64,000 bases of DNA from Phytohabitans flavus (GCF_011764545.1 NZ_AP022870.1:4386001-4450000); one strand, 5' to 3'; positions 25,742 to 35,400 are shown, counted from the stretch's first letter. The notes: generated from the letters alone by a model not told the origin. Numbers and translations are program-made.

Positions 25742-26330
25742 TCGACGCGGGGGCTTTAGAGGCTTGGAGTTGGGGTGGCCTCGGCGGCATGTCGCGGTAA
25801 AAGATCCAAAACCAAGAAAGTCGAGCTACCGCGATGTCCGTGGTGGTCCGGACCGTCGCTCCCGCGGCCTCACCCTCCGCGGTTGGCAAGCTCACCCCGG
25901 GTTTGTGGTCGGCCGACCGCGACTTCGCCGCCGGGCCCGCGCTCCGGCCCAGCCTTCGACCGGCTTGCCGGTTGGGTGCGGACATCCAAGGCAGGCACGC
26001 GCCCGAAGGGCGCTCGGCTGGCTCGATCGACGCTACGACGCACGCCGTCCGGCAGATCGTGGTATCGAACCGCCCCTCCAGGGGCAGTTGCGTACCACGA
26101 TCTCTTGCGTGCACCAACCCGACCGCGCCGATCGGGGAAGCGGGTCTTACCCCCTCGTCCGACAGCGTTCCCGGGTTGGGGTTGGGCTTGGAGCGCGGAC
26201 CTGGCAGCGGAGGTCGGAGATTTCGGCGAGCGCCAGCGAGCCGCCGACCGGAGCGGTGCCCGCGGGAGCATACGGTCTGTGACTGGCGCGGACCGGGGCA
26301 AATATTGATCTCAAGGAATTGAATGTGACC
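25742..26330. repeat. Long intergenic repeat element, copy A
   Basis: The whole 789-bp gap between the sigma factor and the GGDEF gene lacks a credible gene. It contains, in order: the 59-bp module (25823-25881), a diverged middle block, a hairpin at 26054-26103 (24-nt arms from AGATCGTGGTA, two-base loop, four mismatches), and a block at 26179-26330. That last block is about 88-90 percent identical by eye to 61977-62127. The same order recurs at 61.1-62.1 kb, so this is one element in two copies. Lack of synonymous bias between copies argues against coding. Confidence 0.8.
25823..25881 (+). repeat. Intergenic 59-bp repeat module, copy 2
   Basis: GAGCTACCGCGATGTCCG to CACCCTCCGCG, part of long element A. 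It is the only copy in a divergent rather than convergent intergenic region. Confidence 0.85.
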
Positions 26331-26443
26331 CTCCGCACCCATATTTATGCGTTTTTGGGGGTACACAGAGGACGATCGTGTGATCCACAATACAGTTTCC
26401 GCGTCATTGCCGGGGCGCGGAGGCGACCACAGCGGAGGCGTAC

Positions 26444-28612
26444 GTGAGGGTCGACGTGGACCAGCGGCGTTTCGCGCGCCGTGCAGTCGGCGCCGGCGTG
26501 GCGTGGCTGGCACTGTTCGCACTGCTCACCGCCCTGAGCCAGGGCTCCGAAGAGCTGGCCCGGTTCGTCGCCAACGTGGTGTTCGTCGTGCCGATGCTGC
26601 TCCTGGTCCCACTCTCCTACCTCGCCGCCCGGCGCTCCCGCGGCCGGCTGCAAACCGCCTGGCGGCTGCTGGCCCTCGCCAACTTCCTGTGGCTGGCGGG
26701 CGAGCTGATCTGGACCGGGTACGCCTACCTGCGGCCGGGCGGTGCCCCACCGACGCCCTCGGTCGCCGACGTCGCCTACCTGGGCATGTACGCGGTGGCG
26801 CTGCCGGCCATCGTGATCGGCTTCGGCGGCACCTGGGCCGAGCGGCAGGTGCGGTGCATGGTCGACTCCGCGCTTGTCACGCTCGGCATCGGCGCGGTCG
26901 GCTGGGCGGTGGTGATCGGGCCGCTGATGCCCGGCACGACGAGGGCCGGCGCGATCGTCACGTTCGCGCAGCCACTGCTCGCGGTCTCGATCGTGACGGC
27001 GCTCGTCGTGGTCGGGCTCTGCGGCCACCGCACTGTGCCGCCGTCGTTCCTGCTGGCGGGCGCGGCCTTCACGGTGGCCGGCCTGACCGATGCCGGCTAC
27101 ACATACCTATTCATGATCCACTCGTACGGCGACGCGAGCTGGGTCAACCTCGGCTGGCAGCTCGAGGCCGTGCTGCTCTGCCTGGCCGCGGCCGTCGCGG
27201 CCCGCCGCACCGAGCCCGAGCCGGAGGTACGCAGCCTCGACCGCGACCTGGCCGTACTGCCGGCCGCGGTGGCCGTGCTGTCGGTCGTCGGCATCGCCCT
27301 CGCCGACCTGCACACCGGCGGCCACCTGACCAACGCCACGCTCGTCGTCGGGCTGCTGCTGGCCAGCGGCCTGCTGCTGCGGCAGGTACTTGTCACCCGC
27401 GACCGCACCCGGCTCGCCGCGGCCCTCACCAGCGCGCTGCGCGAGCAGGAGCGGCTGGCCGTCACCGACCCGCTGACCGGCCTGTACAACCGGCGCTTCT
27501 TCCAGGAGATGCTCCGCCTGGACGCCGAGCGGGCGGAGCGGGACGGCACGCCTATCAGCCTCGTCATCGTCGACCTCGACAGGTTCAAGAAGATCAACGA
27601 CACGTACGGCCACCCCGCCGGCGACCGTGTGCTCGTCGAGGCCGCCGACCGGATCCGCCGCGCGGTACGCCCCGCCGACGTGGTCGCGCGGTACGGCGGC
27701 GAGGAGTTCGCGTGCCTACTGCCCGGCGCCGGCGAGGAAACCGCGCTGGAGGTGGCCGAGCAGGTACGCCGCGCACTGTCCCGCACTCCCGTCGCGGTGC
27801 CCGGCGGCCGTGGTGAGGTACGGCTCACCGCCTCGCTCGGCGTGGCCAGCGCGGGTACCCGTGGCGGGCGGCCGCACGGCGACCTCGAGGGCCTGATCCA
27901 CGACGCGGACGGCGCGCTGTACCGTGCCAAGGCCCGCGGCCGCGACCAGGTCTCCGCCGCCGGCCGCGTGGCCGACCTGGCGCTGGACACCGACCCGGAC
28001 CTGCCGCCGGCGCTTGTGTGGCTGGCCGACCAGATCGACGCCAAGCTCGGCGGCCACGAGCACAGCACCGCCGTCTCGCGGTGGGCACTGCTCACCGGCG
28101 AACGCCTCGGCCTGCACCAGGCCGTCCTGCGCCGCGCGGCCGCGGCCGCCCGCCTGCACGACATCGGAAAGATCAACGTCGACGACGCGATCCTCACCAA
28201 GCCCGGCCCGCTCACCCAGGCCGAGTGGGACGTGCTGCGCCGCCACCCGCAGGAGGGCGCCCGGCTGCTGACCGAGCTCAGCGACCGCGCCGACCTCGCC
28301 CCGCTGGTCGGCGCCCATCACGAGCGCTTCGACGGCACCGGCTACCCGGCCCGCCTGCGCGGCGGCGGCATCCCGCTCGAAGCCCGGATCATCGCGGTCT
28401 GCGACTCGTGGGCCGCCATGCGCGCCGACCGCGCGTACGCGTCGGCGATGTGCGAGGCCGACGCCCGCCACCAGATCGAACGCGGCCGAGGCACCCAGTT
28501 CGACCCCGTGGTGGCGGACGCCTTCCTGGCCCTGGTGGACGAGGGCGCGATCGACGAACTAGCCCCGCTACGCCACGCCCAGGCGACTTTAGCGGGACAG
28601 CAGGGCGCGTAG
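26444..28612 (+). CDS. Membrane-bound diguanylate cyclase with C-terminal HD-GYP-type phosphodiesterase domain
   Basis: 722 residues from a GTG after GGAGG. Residues 1-325 contain about nine transmembrane helices. The GGDEF domain (345-500) has YGGEEF and an RPAD I-site exactly five residues before it, so feedback inhibition by c-di-GMP is likely. Residues 515-715 carry RLHDIGKINVDD and HHERFDGTGYP, the HD and GYP motifs. Both synthesis and breakdown of c-di-GMP are therefore possible in one protein. Its 3' end overlaps the convergent hydrolase by 24 bp. The upstream region holds repeat copy A. Confidence 0.93.
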   Translation: MRVDVDQRRFARRAVGAGVAWLALFALLTALSQGSEELARFVANVVFVVPMLLLVPLSYLAARRSRGRLQTAWRLLALANFLWLAGELIWTGYAYLRPGGAPPTPSVADVAYLGMYAVALPAIVIGFGGTWAERQVRCMVDSALVTLGIGAVGWAVVIGPLMPGTTRAGAIVTFAQPLLAVSIVTALVVVGLCGHRTVPPSFLLAGAAFTVAGLTDAGYTYLFMIHSYGDASWVNLGWQLEAVLLCLAAAVAARRTEPEPEVRSLDRDLAVLPAAVAVLSVVGIALADLHTGGHLTNATLVVGLLLASGLLLRQVLVTRDRTRLAAALTSALREQERLAVTDPLTGLYNRRFFQEMLRLDAERAERDGTPISLVIVDLDRFKKINDTYGHPAGDRVLVEAADRIRRAVRPADVVARYGGEEFACLLPGAGEETALEVAEQVRRALSRTPVAVPGGRGEVRLTASLGVASAGTRGGRPHGDLEGLIHDADGALYRAKARGRDQVSAAGRVADLALDTDPDLPPALVWLADQIDAKLGGHEHSTAVSRWALLTGERLGLHQAVLRRAAAAARLHDIGKINVDDAILTKPGPLTQAEWDVLRRHPQEGARLLTELSDRADLAPLVGAHHERFDGTGYPARLRGGGIPLEARIIAVCDSWAAMRADRAYASAMCEADARHQIERGRGTQFDPVVADAFLALVDEGAIDELAPLRHAQATLAGQQGA

Positions 28613-29467
28613 GGCCTTTACCACCTCCGCAGGTGCTTCCTCGGCCATGAAGTGTCCACAGGAGACTGTCTCGTGGTGCAGGTCGGAGGCCCAAGCGCGC
28701 CACAGCGCCGCGGCATCGAAGCCGAGCAGCGCGCCCCAGTCCTGCTGGAGCACCGTGACCGGCATGCGCAGCGCGTTGCCGGCGGTGCGGTCGGCGCGGT
28801 CGTGCTCGACGTCGATGCCGGCCGACGCGCGGTAGTCGGCCACGATCGACGGCACCGCCGCGCGGGAGGCGGCCAGGTACGCGGCCCGTACGTCGGCTGG
28901 GATCGCTTCCGGGTCGCGGGCCCAGATGTCCAGGAAGTGGCCGAAGAACGCGTCCGGGCTGGCGCCGATGAGCTGTTCCGGCAGGCCGGGCGGCTGGGCC
29001 ATCAGGTACAGGTGGAAACCCACCGCCGCGGTGGTCCCGCGCATCACGTCCCACATGTCGAGGGTGGGGAGCACGTCGAGCGAGGCCAGGTGGGTCACGG
29101 TGTCGGGGTGATCGAGGCCGGCGCGGATGGCGACAAGCGCGCCCCGGTCGTGCCCGGCCAGCGCGAACCGCTCATGCCCCAGCGCACGGGCGAGCGCCAC
29201 GACGTCGGCGGCCATCGTCCGCTTGCTGAACGCGGTGCCGTCCAGGTCGGCGGGCTTGTCGCTGGCGCCGTAGCCGCGCAGGTCGGGCGCGATGACCGTG
29301 TGGTCGGCGGCCAGGTCTGCGGCGACGTGCCGCCACATCAGGTGGGTCTGCGGAAAGCCGTGCAGCAGGACGACCGGGCTGCCCGACCCGCCGACGGCCG
29401 CGTGGAGGGCGACGCCGCTGGCGACCGGCACCTGGTGGTACTCGAATCCGGTGATCTTCGGTGTCAT
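28589..29467 (-). CDS. Alpha/beta hydrolase, haloacetate dehalogenase/epoxide hydrolase-like
   Basis: 292 residues. HGFPQTHLMWRHVAADL and DLRGYGASDKP are classic for fluoroacetate/haloacetate dehalogenase-like hydrolases. The nucleophile is Asp in GHDRGALVAIR, and the catalytic His is in CGHFMAEEAPAEV. Such enzymes act on halogenated acids, epoxides or esters through an Asp-based covalent intermediate. A close paralogue, frameshifted, lies at 35989. The AfsR-like gene is divergent 60 bp away. Confidence 0.9.
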   Translation of the reverse strand: MTPKITGFEYHQVPVASGVALHAAVGGSGSPVVLLHGFPQTHLMWRHVAADLAADHTVIAPDLRGYGASDKPADLDGTAFSKRTMAADVVALARALGHERFALAGHDRGALVAIRAGLDHPDTVTHLASLDVLPTLDMWDVMRGTTAAVGFHLYLMAQPPGLPEQLIGASPDAFFGHFLDIWARDPEAIPADVRAAYLAASRAAVPSIVADYRASAGIDVEHDRADRTAGNALRMPVTVLQQDWGALLGFDAAALWRAWASDLHHETVSCGHFMAEEAPAEVVKALRALLSR

Positions 29468-29527
29468 GCGACCAGCCTGCGCGGCGGCGATCAGCAATCG
29501 CTGAGCAGCGGATGAGTAACGGCTACC

Positions 29528-32500
29528 GTGGGAGCCGTGACCAGGCCCGACGTTGCGTTCAGCGTGCTCGGGCCACTGTCGGCTTCGCGGGGCGTCGCCC
29601 CCGACCGGCCGGTGCCGCTCAAGGGCGGCCGGCAGCGCGCCATCCTCGCCCGGCTGCTGATCGCGCGCGGCCGGGTCGTGCCGGTCGACCGGCTCGTTGG
29701 CGACCTGTGGCCGGAGCCGCCGGACGGCGCTGTCGCCGCGATCCGTACGTTCGTGGCCGACCTGCGCCGTGCACTGGAGCCCGACCGCCCGCCCCGGCAG
29801 CCGGCTGGCCTGCTGGTGACCGCCCCGCCCGGGTACGCGCTGCGGACCGCTCCCGAGACCGTCGACGCTGGGCGGTTCGAGGCGGCGGTGGCCGACTCCG
29901 GCCGGCTGCTCGCGGCCGGGGACGGAGCGGGTGCCCTGGCCCGGTCGGACGAGGCGCTGGGGCTGTGGCGCGGACCGGCGTACGGGGAGTTCGCCGCCGA
30001 GCCCTGGGCCCGCGCCGAGATCGACCGGCTGGACGAGCTGCGGACGCTGGCCGTCGAGCGCCGGGCCGAGGCGCTGCTCATGCTCGGCCGGGCCGCCGAG
30101 GTGGCGTCCGACCTTGGCGCCCACGCGGCCGCCCACCCGCTGCGCGAGGAGGCGGGGCGGCTGCTGGCCACCGCGCTGTACCGGGCCGGCCGCCAGGGTG
30201 ACGCCCTCGCCGCACTGCGCCGGGTCCGGCAGGCGCTGGTCGGCGAGCTCGGTCTGGACCCAGGGCCGGCGCTGCGCCAGCTCGAAGCCGACATCCTCGC
30301 CCAGGCGCCCCACCTGACTCCGACCCGCACGGCGGCGCCCTCGGCGGGCTTCTTCGGGCGTGAGGACGAGCTCGCCCAGCTGCTGGAGGCCGCCGAGCAG
30401 GCCACACGGCCGCGTCTCGCGCTCATCTCCGGCGAGGCCGGCGCTGGCAAGACCGCGCTCGCCGAGGAGCTCGGCCGCCGCCTGGCCGGCGCCGGTTGGT
30501 CGGTGGCGTGGGGTCGCAGCCCGGAGTACGAGGGCGCGCCGGCCGCCTGGCCCTGGGCACAGGTCACCGGCGTGCCGGTGCCCGACGTCTCGGCCGGCGA
30601 TCCGGCCGCGGCCCGCTTTCGGCTGCACCGGGAGGTCGTCGGCCGCCTGTCTGGTGCGAAGCCGCTCCTCGTGGTCCTCGACGACCTGCATCAGGCCGAC
30701 GAGGGCACGCTCGACGTGCTCACCGCCGTACTCGCCGGGCCGGAGCCAGCCACCGGCCCGGTGCTCGTCGCGGGCACGTACCGGACCACCGCCGTCTCCG
30801 CCGCCCTCACCGCGACGCTCGCCCGCCTGGCCCGGGTCGAGCCGCTCCGGGTGTACCTCGGTGGCCTCCCCGAGACCGCGACCGGCGAGCTGGCTCGGGC
30901 GGCCGCTGGGCGGGACCTTGACGCTCGGCAGGTGCGGCTCATCCATGAGCGCAGCGGCGGCAACCCGTTCTTCGTCCGGGAGCTGGCCCGGCTGCTCGCG
31001 ACCGAGCCCGGCGCTGTCCCCGCCGGCGTGCGGGACGTGATCCGCCACCGCCTCGCCCAGCTGCCCGAGCCGGCGCGGGCGGTACTGCGGCAGGCCGCGG
31101 TGCTGGGCCGCGAAATCGACCCGGAAGTGCTGGCCGCGCTCACCGGCGACGAACTCTCCACACTGGACGCGCTGGACCGCGCGGCGGAGGCCGGCTTCCT
31201 CAGCGAAGACGGCCCGGAGCTGCGGTTCACCCACATCCTCGTCCGCGACACGCTCTACGGGGACATCTCCGCGCCCCGCCGGGCCCGCTGGCATGCCGCC
31301 GCCGGCGAGGCGATCGAACGCCTGCGTCCCGACGACACCGCAACCCTCGCCCACCACTTCGCCCTCGCCGCGAGCCGGGCCGCCGCGCCGCGCGCCGCCG
31401 CGTACGCCGGGGCGGCCGCGCAGGACGCCGAACGCCGCGCCGACCCGCACGCCGCCACCCGGCTGTGGCGTCAGGCGGTGGACGCGCACGACCGGGCCGG
31501 CGGCGGCGACCCGCGCGGGCGGCTGGAGGCGGTGATGGGGCTGGGCCGGGCGCTCGCGGTCACCGGCCACCTCGACGAGGCCCGGCGGCTGCGCGCCGTG
31601 GCGGTGACCGCGCTGGCCACCGTGGACGATCCGGGACTGGTCTCCGATGTGCTGGCCGCGTACGTCGTACCCGCGATCTGGACTCGCAACGACGACGAGG
31701 CGCTCTCCCGGCGGATCGTCGCGGCCGCCGAGCGCGCGCTGCCCACGCAGCAGGGGGCCGGGCGGGCGCGCCTGCTCGGTACCCTCGCCCTCGAACTGCG
31801 GGGCACCACGACGGACCGCGGCCTCCGGGCAGCTCGCGAGGCGGAGGCACTAGCCCGCGCGGCGGATGATCCCACGCTGGTGGCTTTCGCACTCAACGCC
31901 CGGTTCATGCACGCATTCGGGCGTACCGGGCTGGCCGCCGAGCGGGTCCGCATCGGTGCTGAGCTTGTCGAGGTGGCCGGCGGGCGGGAGCTTGTGACGT
32001 TCGAGGTGCTCGGGCACCTGATCGCGATGCAGGCGCACGCCGCGCTGGCCGATCCCGCCGCCGCGGGCGCACACGCGCGGGCCGCCGACGACCTCGCCGC
32101 CCGCTACGACCTGCCGCTGGTGGGCGTCTTCACCGCCTGGTACTCCGGGCTGCGTCTGGCTACTGAGGGGCGGCCGGGCGAGGCGGAGGCGGCGTACCGT
32201 GCGGCACAGGCGAAGCTCGCCGGCGGCGGGATGCCCGGCATGGCACACGGCCTGCTCCCCCTCGCCCTCCTCGCCTTGCGCGAACCGACCGCGGCGGAGT
32301 GGTCGACGTGGGACTGGGGCCCGTACGAGCTGTGGGTCCGCCCCCTCGCGGCGCTCGCGGCCGACCGGCCCGAGGCGGCCGCCGAGGCGCTGCGGGCGCA
32401 GCCGGAGTCACCGCACGACCTGCTCCGCGAGGCGCGCCTCTGCCTCACGGCCCGCGCCGCCATCGCGCTCGGCGACGGCGAGACGATGCGACGGGTGTAC

Positions 32501-32599
32501 GACGAGTTGCTCCCGGCCGCCGGTGAGCTGGCCGGGGCGGGCAGCGGGGTACTGACGTTCGGCCCGGTCTCGGAGGTCCTGCGCAAGCTACGCACTTGA
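29528..32599 (+). CDS. AfsR/SARP family transcriptional regulator with AAA ATPase and TPR-like region
   Basis: 1023 residues. Residues 10-105 are an OmpR-like DNA-binding domain (GRQRAILARLLIARGRVVPVD), 110-255 a BTAD domain (WRGPAYGEFAAEPWARAEI). Residues 270-520 are an NTPase with Walker A GEAGAGKTAL and Walker B LLVVLDDLHQAD. From about 590 to the end are helical repeats of TPR type. SARP regulators of this size often control secondary metabolism, but no biosynthetic cluster adjoins it. The start may be the GTG at 29528 or that at 29537; the difference is three residues. Confidence 0.92.
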   Translation: MGAVTRPDVAFSVLGPLSASRGVAPDRPVPLKGGRQRAILARLLIARGRVVPVDRLVGDLWPEPPDGAVAAIRTFVADLRRALEPDRPPRQPAGLLVTAPPGYALRTAPETVDAGRFEAAVADSGRLLAAGDGAGALARSDEALGLWRGPAYGEFAAEPWARAEIDRLDELRTLAVERRAEALLMLGRAAEVASDLGAHAAAHPLREEAGRLLATALYRAGRQGDALAALRRVRQALVGELGLDPGPALRQLEADILAQAPHLTPTRTAAPSAGFFGREDELAQLLEAAEQATRPRLALISGEAGAGKTALAEELGRRLAGAGWSVAWGRSPEYEGAPAAWPWAQVTGVPVPDVSAGDPAAARFRLHREVVGRLSGAKPLLVVLDDLHQADEGTLDVLTAVLAGPEPATGPVLVAGTYRTTAVSAALTATLARLARVEPLRVYLGGLPETATGELARAAAGRDLDARQVRLIHERSGGNPFFVRELARLLATEPGAVPAGVRDVIRHRLAQLPEPARAVLRQAAVLGREIDPEVLAALTGDELSTLDALDRAAEAGFLSEDGPELRFTHILVRDTLYGDISAPRRARWHAAAGEAIERLRPDDTATLAHHFALAASRAAAPRAAAYAGAAAQDAERRADPHAATRLWRQAVDAHDRAGGGDPRGRLEAVMGLGRALAVTGHLDEARRLRAVAVTALATVDDPGLVSDVLAAYVVPAIWTRNDDEALSRRIVAAAERALPTQQGAGRARLLGTLALELRGTTTDRGLRAAREAEALARAADDPTLVAFALNARFMHAFGRTGLAAERVRIGAELVEVAGGRELVTFEVLGHLIAMQAHAALADPAAAGAHARAADDLAARYDLPLVGVFTAWYSGLRLATEGRPGEAEAAYRAAQAKLAGGGMPGMAHGLLPLALLALREPTAAEWSTWDWGPYELWVRPLAALAADRPEAAAEALRAQPESPHDLLREARLCLTARAAIALGDGETMRRVYDELLPAAGELAGAGSGVLTFGPVSEVLRKLRT

Positions 32600-32607
32600 C
32601 GGGTTCG

Positions 32608-32622
32608 GCTAATGGCATTAGC
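32608..32622. promoter_or_regulatory. Palindrome upstream of a membrane protein gene
   Basis: GCTAATG-G-CATTAGC is a perfect 7-bp inverted repeat ten bases before the ATG at 32632 and nine bases after the AfsR-like stop. Its place fits an operator over the transcription start of the downstream gene. Confidence 0.45.
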
Positions 32623-32631
32623 TTTGCCGCT

Positions 32632-33318
32632 ATGACACGTAGCAACAGGCTTGGTGCCCTCGCGCTCGCCGCCGCGGGCGTCCTGTTCCTCCTGTACCCC
32701 GCCGTCCGCCCGTGGCACGACGAGTCCACGGTGGACGGAGCGGTGGCGTCGATGGGTTCGGGTGCCTGGGTCGCCTCGCACGCGTTCGCGATGGTGGGCT
32801 TCGTGCTCGCGGCCCTCGGCCTCCTCGCCCTCCGCGACCTGGTCCGCGGCCCCCTCGCCACGGCCGCCGTCGTCACGACCTGGATCGGCGCCGGCCTCGT
32901 CCTGCCGTATTACGGCGCCGAGGACTTCGGCCTCCACGCGATCGCCCGGCAGTACTCCGACGGGGGCAGCTTCGACTTCCTGGCCGCGGTCGACGCGGTG
33001 CGCTACCAGCCGGTCGCGGTCACGATGTTCGGTGTGGGTCTGCTGGTGCTGGCGCTGGGCGGCGTGCTGGCGGCGGTCACGGTCTGGCGCTCGGGCCTGC
33101 TGCCACGGTCGAGCGGGCTTGCCTTCGGGCTCGGCCTGCTGCTGTTCCTGCCGCAGTTCTTCACACCGCCCCCGGTCCGCGTCGCGCACGGCGTGCTGCT
33201 CGCCGTGGGCTGCGTGTGGCTGGCGGTCGCGCTGTGGCGCGCGCACCCGCGGGCGGCGCTGGACCTGCCGGCGAGCCCCGGGCCGACCCGAGCCACCGTC
33301 CAGCCCGCCGCCTCCTGA
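32632..33318 (+). CDS. Hypothetical membrane protein, 228 aa
   Basis: Six hydrophobic helices, beginning GALALAAAGVLFLLYPAVRP. Polar loops carry HDESTVDGAVASM and YYGAEDFGLHAIARQYSDGG. A late FLPQFFTPPPVRVAHGVLL motif and a Pro-rich cytoplasmic tail follow. It resembles small actinobacterial membrane proteins of unknown function; I cannot assign a family. The ATG at 32632 is preceded by a palindromic operator-like site, so it may have its own promoter although it follows the AfsR-like gene by 32 bp. Confidence 0.7.
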   Translation: MTRSNRLGALALAAAGVLFLLYPAVRPWHDESTVDGAVASMGSGAWVASHAFAMVGFVLAALGLLALRDLVRGPLATAAVVTTWIGAGLVLPYYGAEDFGLHAIARQYSDGGSFDFLAAVDAVRYQPVAVTMFGVGLLVLALGGVLAAVTVWRSGLLPRSSGLAFGLGLLLFLPQFFTPPPVRVAHGVLLAVGCVWLAVALWRAHPRAALDLPASPGPTRATVQPAAS

Positions 33319-33449
33319 CCGTGGCGTCCTGATCGTGGCGGACGGGGCGTTGAGGTGGGGGTTTACGAGCCCGACACAGAGCCGTAACGGAAAAGCCGTC
33401 CCATAGGACGCATGCGAGGGACAGCGGTCGCCGGCACGACCCCGGCGTC

Positions 33450-35093
33450 ATGACGGGGCAGCCACTGTGGACACTCCAGCTTGACCGGTCCGAAGTAGAC
33501 GAACTGGCCGCGCGCGCCGATCCGGAGGCGCCACTGGCCGGCGTACGCTTCGCCATCAAGGACAACATCGACCTGGCCGGCCACCCCACGACCGCCGCCT
33601 GCCCCGCGCTCGCCGCGAAGCCGGCCGGCTCCTCGGCCACCGCGGTCCGGTTGCTGCTCGAAGCCGGGGCGGTGCCGGTGGGCAAGACGAACCTGGACCA
33701 GTTCGCGACCGGGCTGGTGGGCACCCGCAGCCCGTACGGCGCGTGCCACAGCGTCGCCAGCCCCGCACACGTATCCGGCGGCAGCAGCTCGGGCAGCGCG
33801 GTCGCGGTGGCGAGCGGGGCGGTACCGCTCGCGCTGGCCACGGACACGGCGGGGTCGGGGCGGGTGCCGGCCGCGTTCAACGGGATCGTCGGTGTCAAGC
33901 CCACCCGCGGGCTTGTCTCGACCGCCGGCGTCATGCCCGCGGTGGCCGACCTCGACTGCGTCACCACGTTCACGACCACGGTCGCGGCGGCCCGCCCCGC
34001 GATCGCCGCCCTTACCCGGCCCGACCCGGCCGATCCCCGCTCACGCCCGATGCCGCCCCGGCCGCCAGTCGCGGTAGCTGCCCTGATGCGCGTGGTAGCC
34101 GTACCAGATGGGGAAATGGAGCTGGACCCACCACACGAGGAGGCCTGGCGCGCGGCGCTGGACCGACTCCGCGGCATCGCCGCGCATGTGGTGCCGGTGG
34201 ACATCGGACCGTTCCTGGAGGCGGGCCGGATGTTGTACGAAGGCGCGTGGCTGGCCGCGCGGTACGCCGCGATTGGCCACTACCTGGAGCCCGACGGCCC
34301 GCACCTCGACCCCACCGTCCGCCGCATCGTCCTGCGCGGCCGCGACATCGCCGGCCCGGACGTCTTCGCCGGCTTCGAACGCCTGGCCGCGCTGCGCGCC
34401 CAGACCGGGACAGTGTGGGCGGACGTCGACGCGCTGATGCTGCCCACCACGCCGGGCCACCCCCGCCTGAGCGAGGTGGCGGCCGACCCGATCGGGGTTA
34501 ACGCGCGGGTGGGCCGGTTCACCACGTTCGCCAACCTGCTGGACCTGTGCGCCGTCGCGGTGCCGGCCGGCGAGCGGGCGGACGGGCTGCCGTTCGGCGT
34601 GCAGTTCGTGGCGCCGGCCTTCGCCGACCCGCCGCTGCTCGACCTGGCCGCCGCGTGGTGCGGCGAGCCCGTTGTGTCCGCCCCTGCCGATCCCGGCACG
34701 ACGCTCCTGGCCGTGGCCGGGGCTCACCTGTCCGGGCTGCAGCTCAACCACGAGCTTGTCTCGGCCGGCGGGCGGCTGGCGTTCCGGGCGAGGACCGCGC
34801 CCGGCTACCGGCTGTACCGCCTGAGCGGCCCGGGGGTACCGAGGCCAGGGCTGGTACGCACCGGCGACGGGCCGGTGGACGGGATCGCGGTCGAGGTGTG
34901 GCAGGTGCCGCACCAGGCGGTGGGTGCCCTACTGGACACGGTGCCGGAGCCGCTGGGGCTGGGCCGCGTGGGCCTGGACGACGGCACGTCGGTGGCCGGT
35001 TTCCTGTCCGCCGAGAACGCGGTCCGCGACGCCACCGACGTAACGGCCGCCGGCGGCTGGCGCGCCGCCCTCGCCACCCCCGGCATCGCGTGA
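33450..35093 (+). CDS. atzF: Allophanate hydrolase (AtzF type)
   Basis: 547 residues. The N-terminal amidase-signature domain has the catalytic Lys in VRFAIKDNIDLAG, the GGSSSGSAVAVASG run and the acyl-enzyme Ser in ATDTAGSGRVPAAF. A separate C-terminal domain from about residue 420 (VAGAHLSGLQLNHELVSAGG) is the AtzF-type extension. The enzyme splits allophanate to CO2 and ammonia, normally after urea carboxylase or in cyanurate breakdown. No urea carboxylase or triazine gene lies in this window, so it appears as an orphan here. Confidence 0.88.
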   Translation: MTGQPLWTLQLDRSEVDELAARADPEAPLAGVRFAIKDNIDLAGHPTTAACPALAAKPAGSSATAVRLLLEAGAVPVGKTNLDQFATGLVGTRSPYGACHSVASPAHVSGGSSSGSAVAVASGAVPLALATDTAGSGRVPAAFNGIVGVKPTRGLVSTAGVMPAVADLDCVTTFTTTVAAARPAIAALTRPDPADPRSRPMPPRPPVAVAALMRVVAVPDGEMELDPPHEEAWRAALDRLRGIAAHVVPVDIGPFLEAGRMLYEGAWLAARYAAIGHYLEPDGPHLDPTVRRIVLRGRDIAGPDVFAGFERLAALRAQTGTVWADVDALMLPTTPGHPRLSEVAADPIGVNARVGRFTTFANLLDLCAVAVPAGERADGLPFGVQFVAPAFADPPLLDLAAAWCGEPVVSAPADPGTTLLAVAGAHLSGLQLNHELVSAGGRLAFRARTAPGYRLYRLSGPGVPRPGLVRTGDGPVDGIAVEVWQVPHQAVGALLDTVPEPLGLGRVGLDDGTSVAGFLSAENAVRDATDVTAAGGWRAALATPGIA

Positions 35094-35193
35094 CCGATCC
35101 GCACGCATCGGCGGGGGGCATGCCGGCCGGGCCGCTGACGGTCCAGCGGGCAAGAGGTAGGCGCGCTAACGGCATCGCTCAACGATCTCCAGC

Positions 35194-35241
35194 CTTTGTG
35201 AACGTTTACCGCTGCCCCAGCAACAGGAAACGTTCACAAAG
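35194..35241. terminator. 14-bp inverted repeat, AT-rich stem
   Basis: CTTTGTGAACGTTT at 35194-35207 pairs perfectly with AAACGTTCACAAAG at 35228-35241 across a 20-nt loop. The stem is much richer in A/T than its surroundings. It could be a bidirectional terminator or a protein-binding site; the gap between the arms is long for a terminator. Confidence 0.5.
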
Positions 35242-35341
35242 CCAAGAAGGCGAGGGCCGCGTGCAGCGGACCGCCGTTGCGTCAGGCGTGAGGATCACGC
35301 TGGCCTGCCAGGTCGCGACGACCGGGGTTTGGGGTGTGAAG

Positions 35342-35400
35342 CGCGGAGGGTGAGGCCGCGGGAGCAGCGGTCTGGACCACCGCGGACGTCGCGGTAGCTC
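35342..35400 (-). repeat. Intergenic 59-bp repeat module, copy 3
   Basis: Reads on the minus strand as GAGCTACCGCGACGTCCG and ends CACCCTCCGCG. It is almost identical to the left arm of the fold-back element at 45567. Only this one module is recognisable here, without a partner arm. It lies between convergent genes. Confidence 0.85.

Noticed and set aside
26147..26338. A small minus-strand frame conserved between repeat copies A and B
   Set aside because: Changes between the copies are mostly amino-acid-altering, so there is no sign of coding constraint.
28589..31570. A 993-codon minus-strand frame including the alpha/beta hydrolase
   Set aside because: Only the part from 29467 downstream is a real protein; the rest is antisense to the AfsR-like gene.
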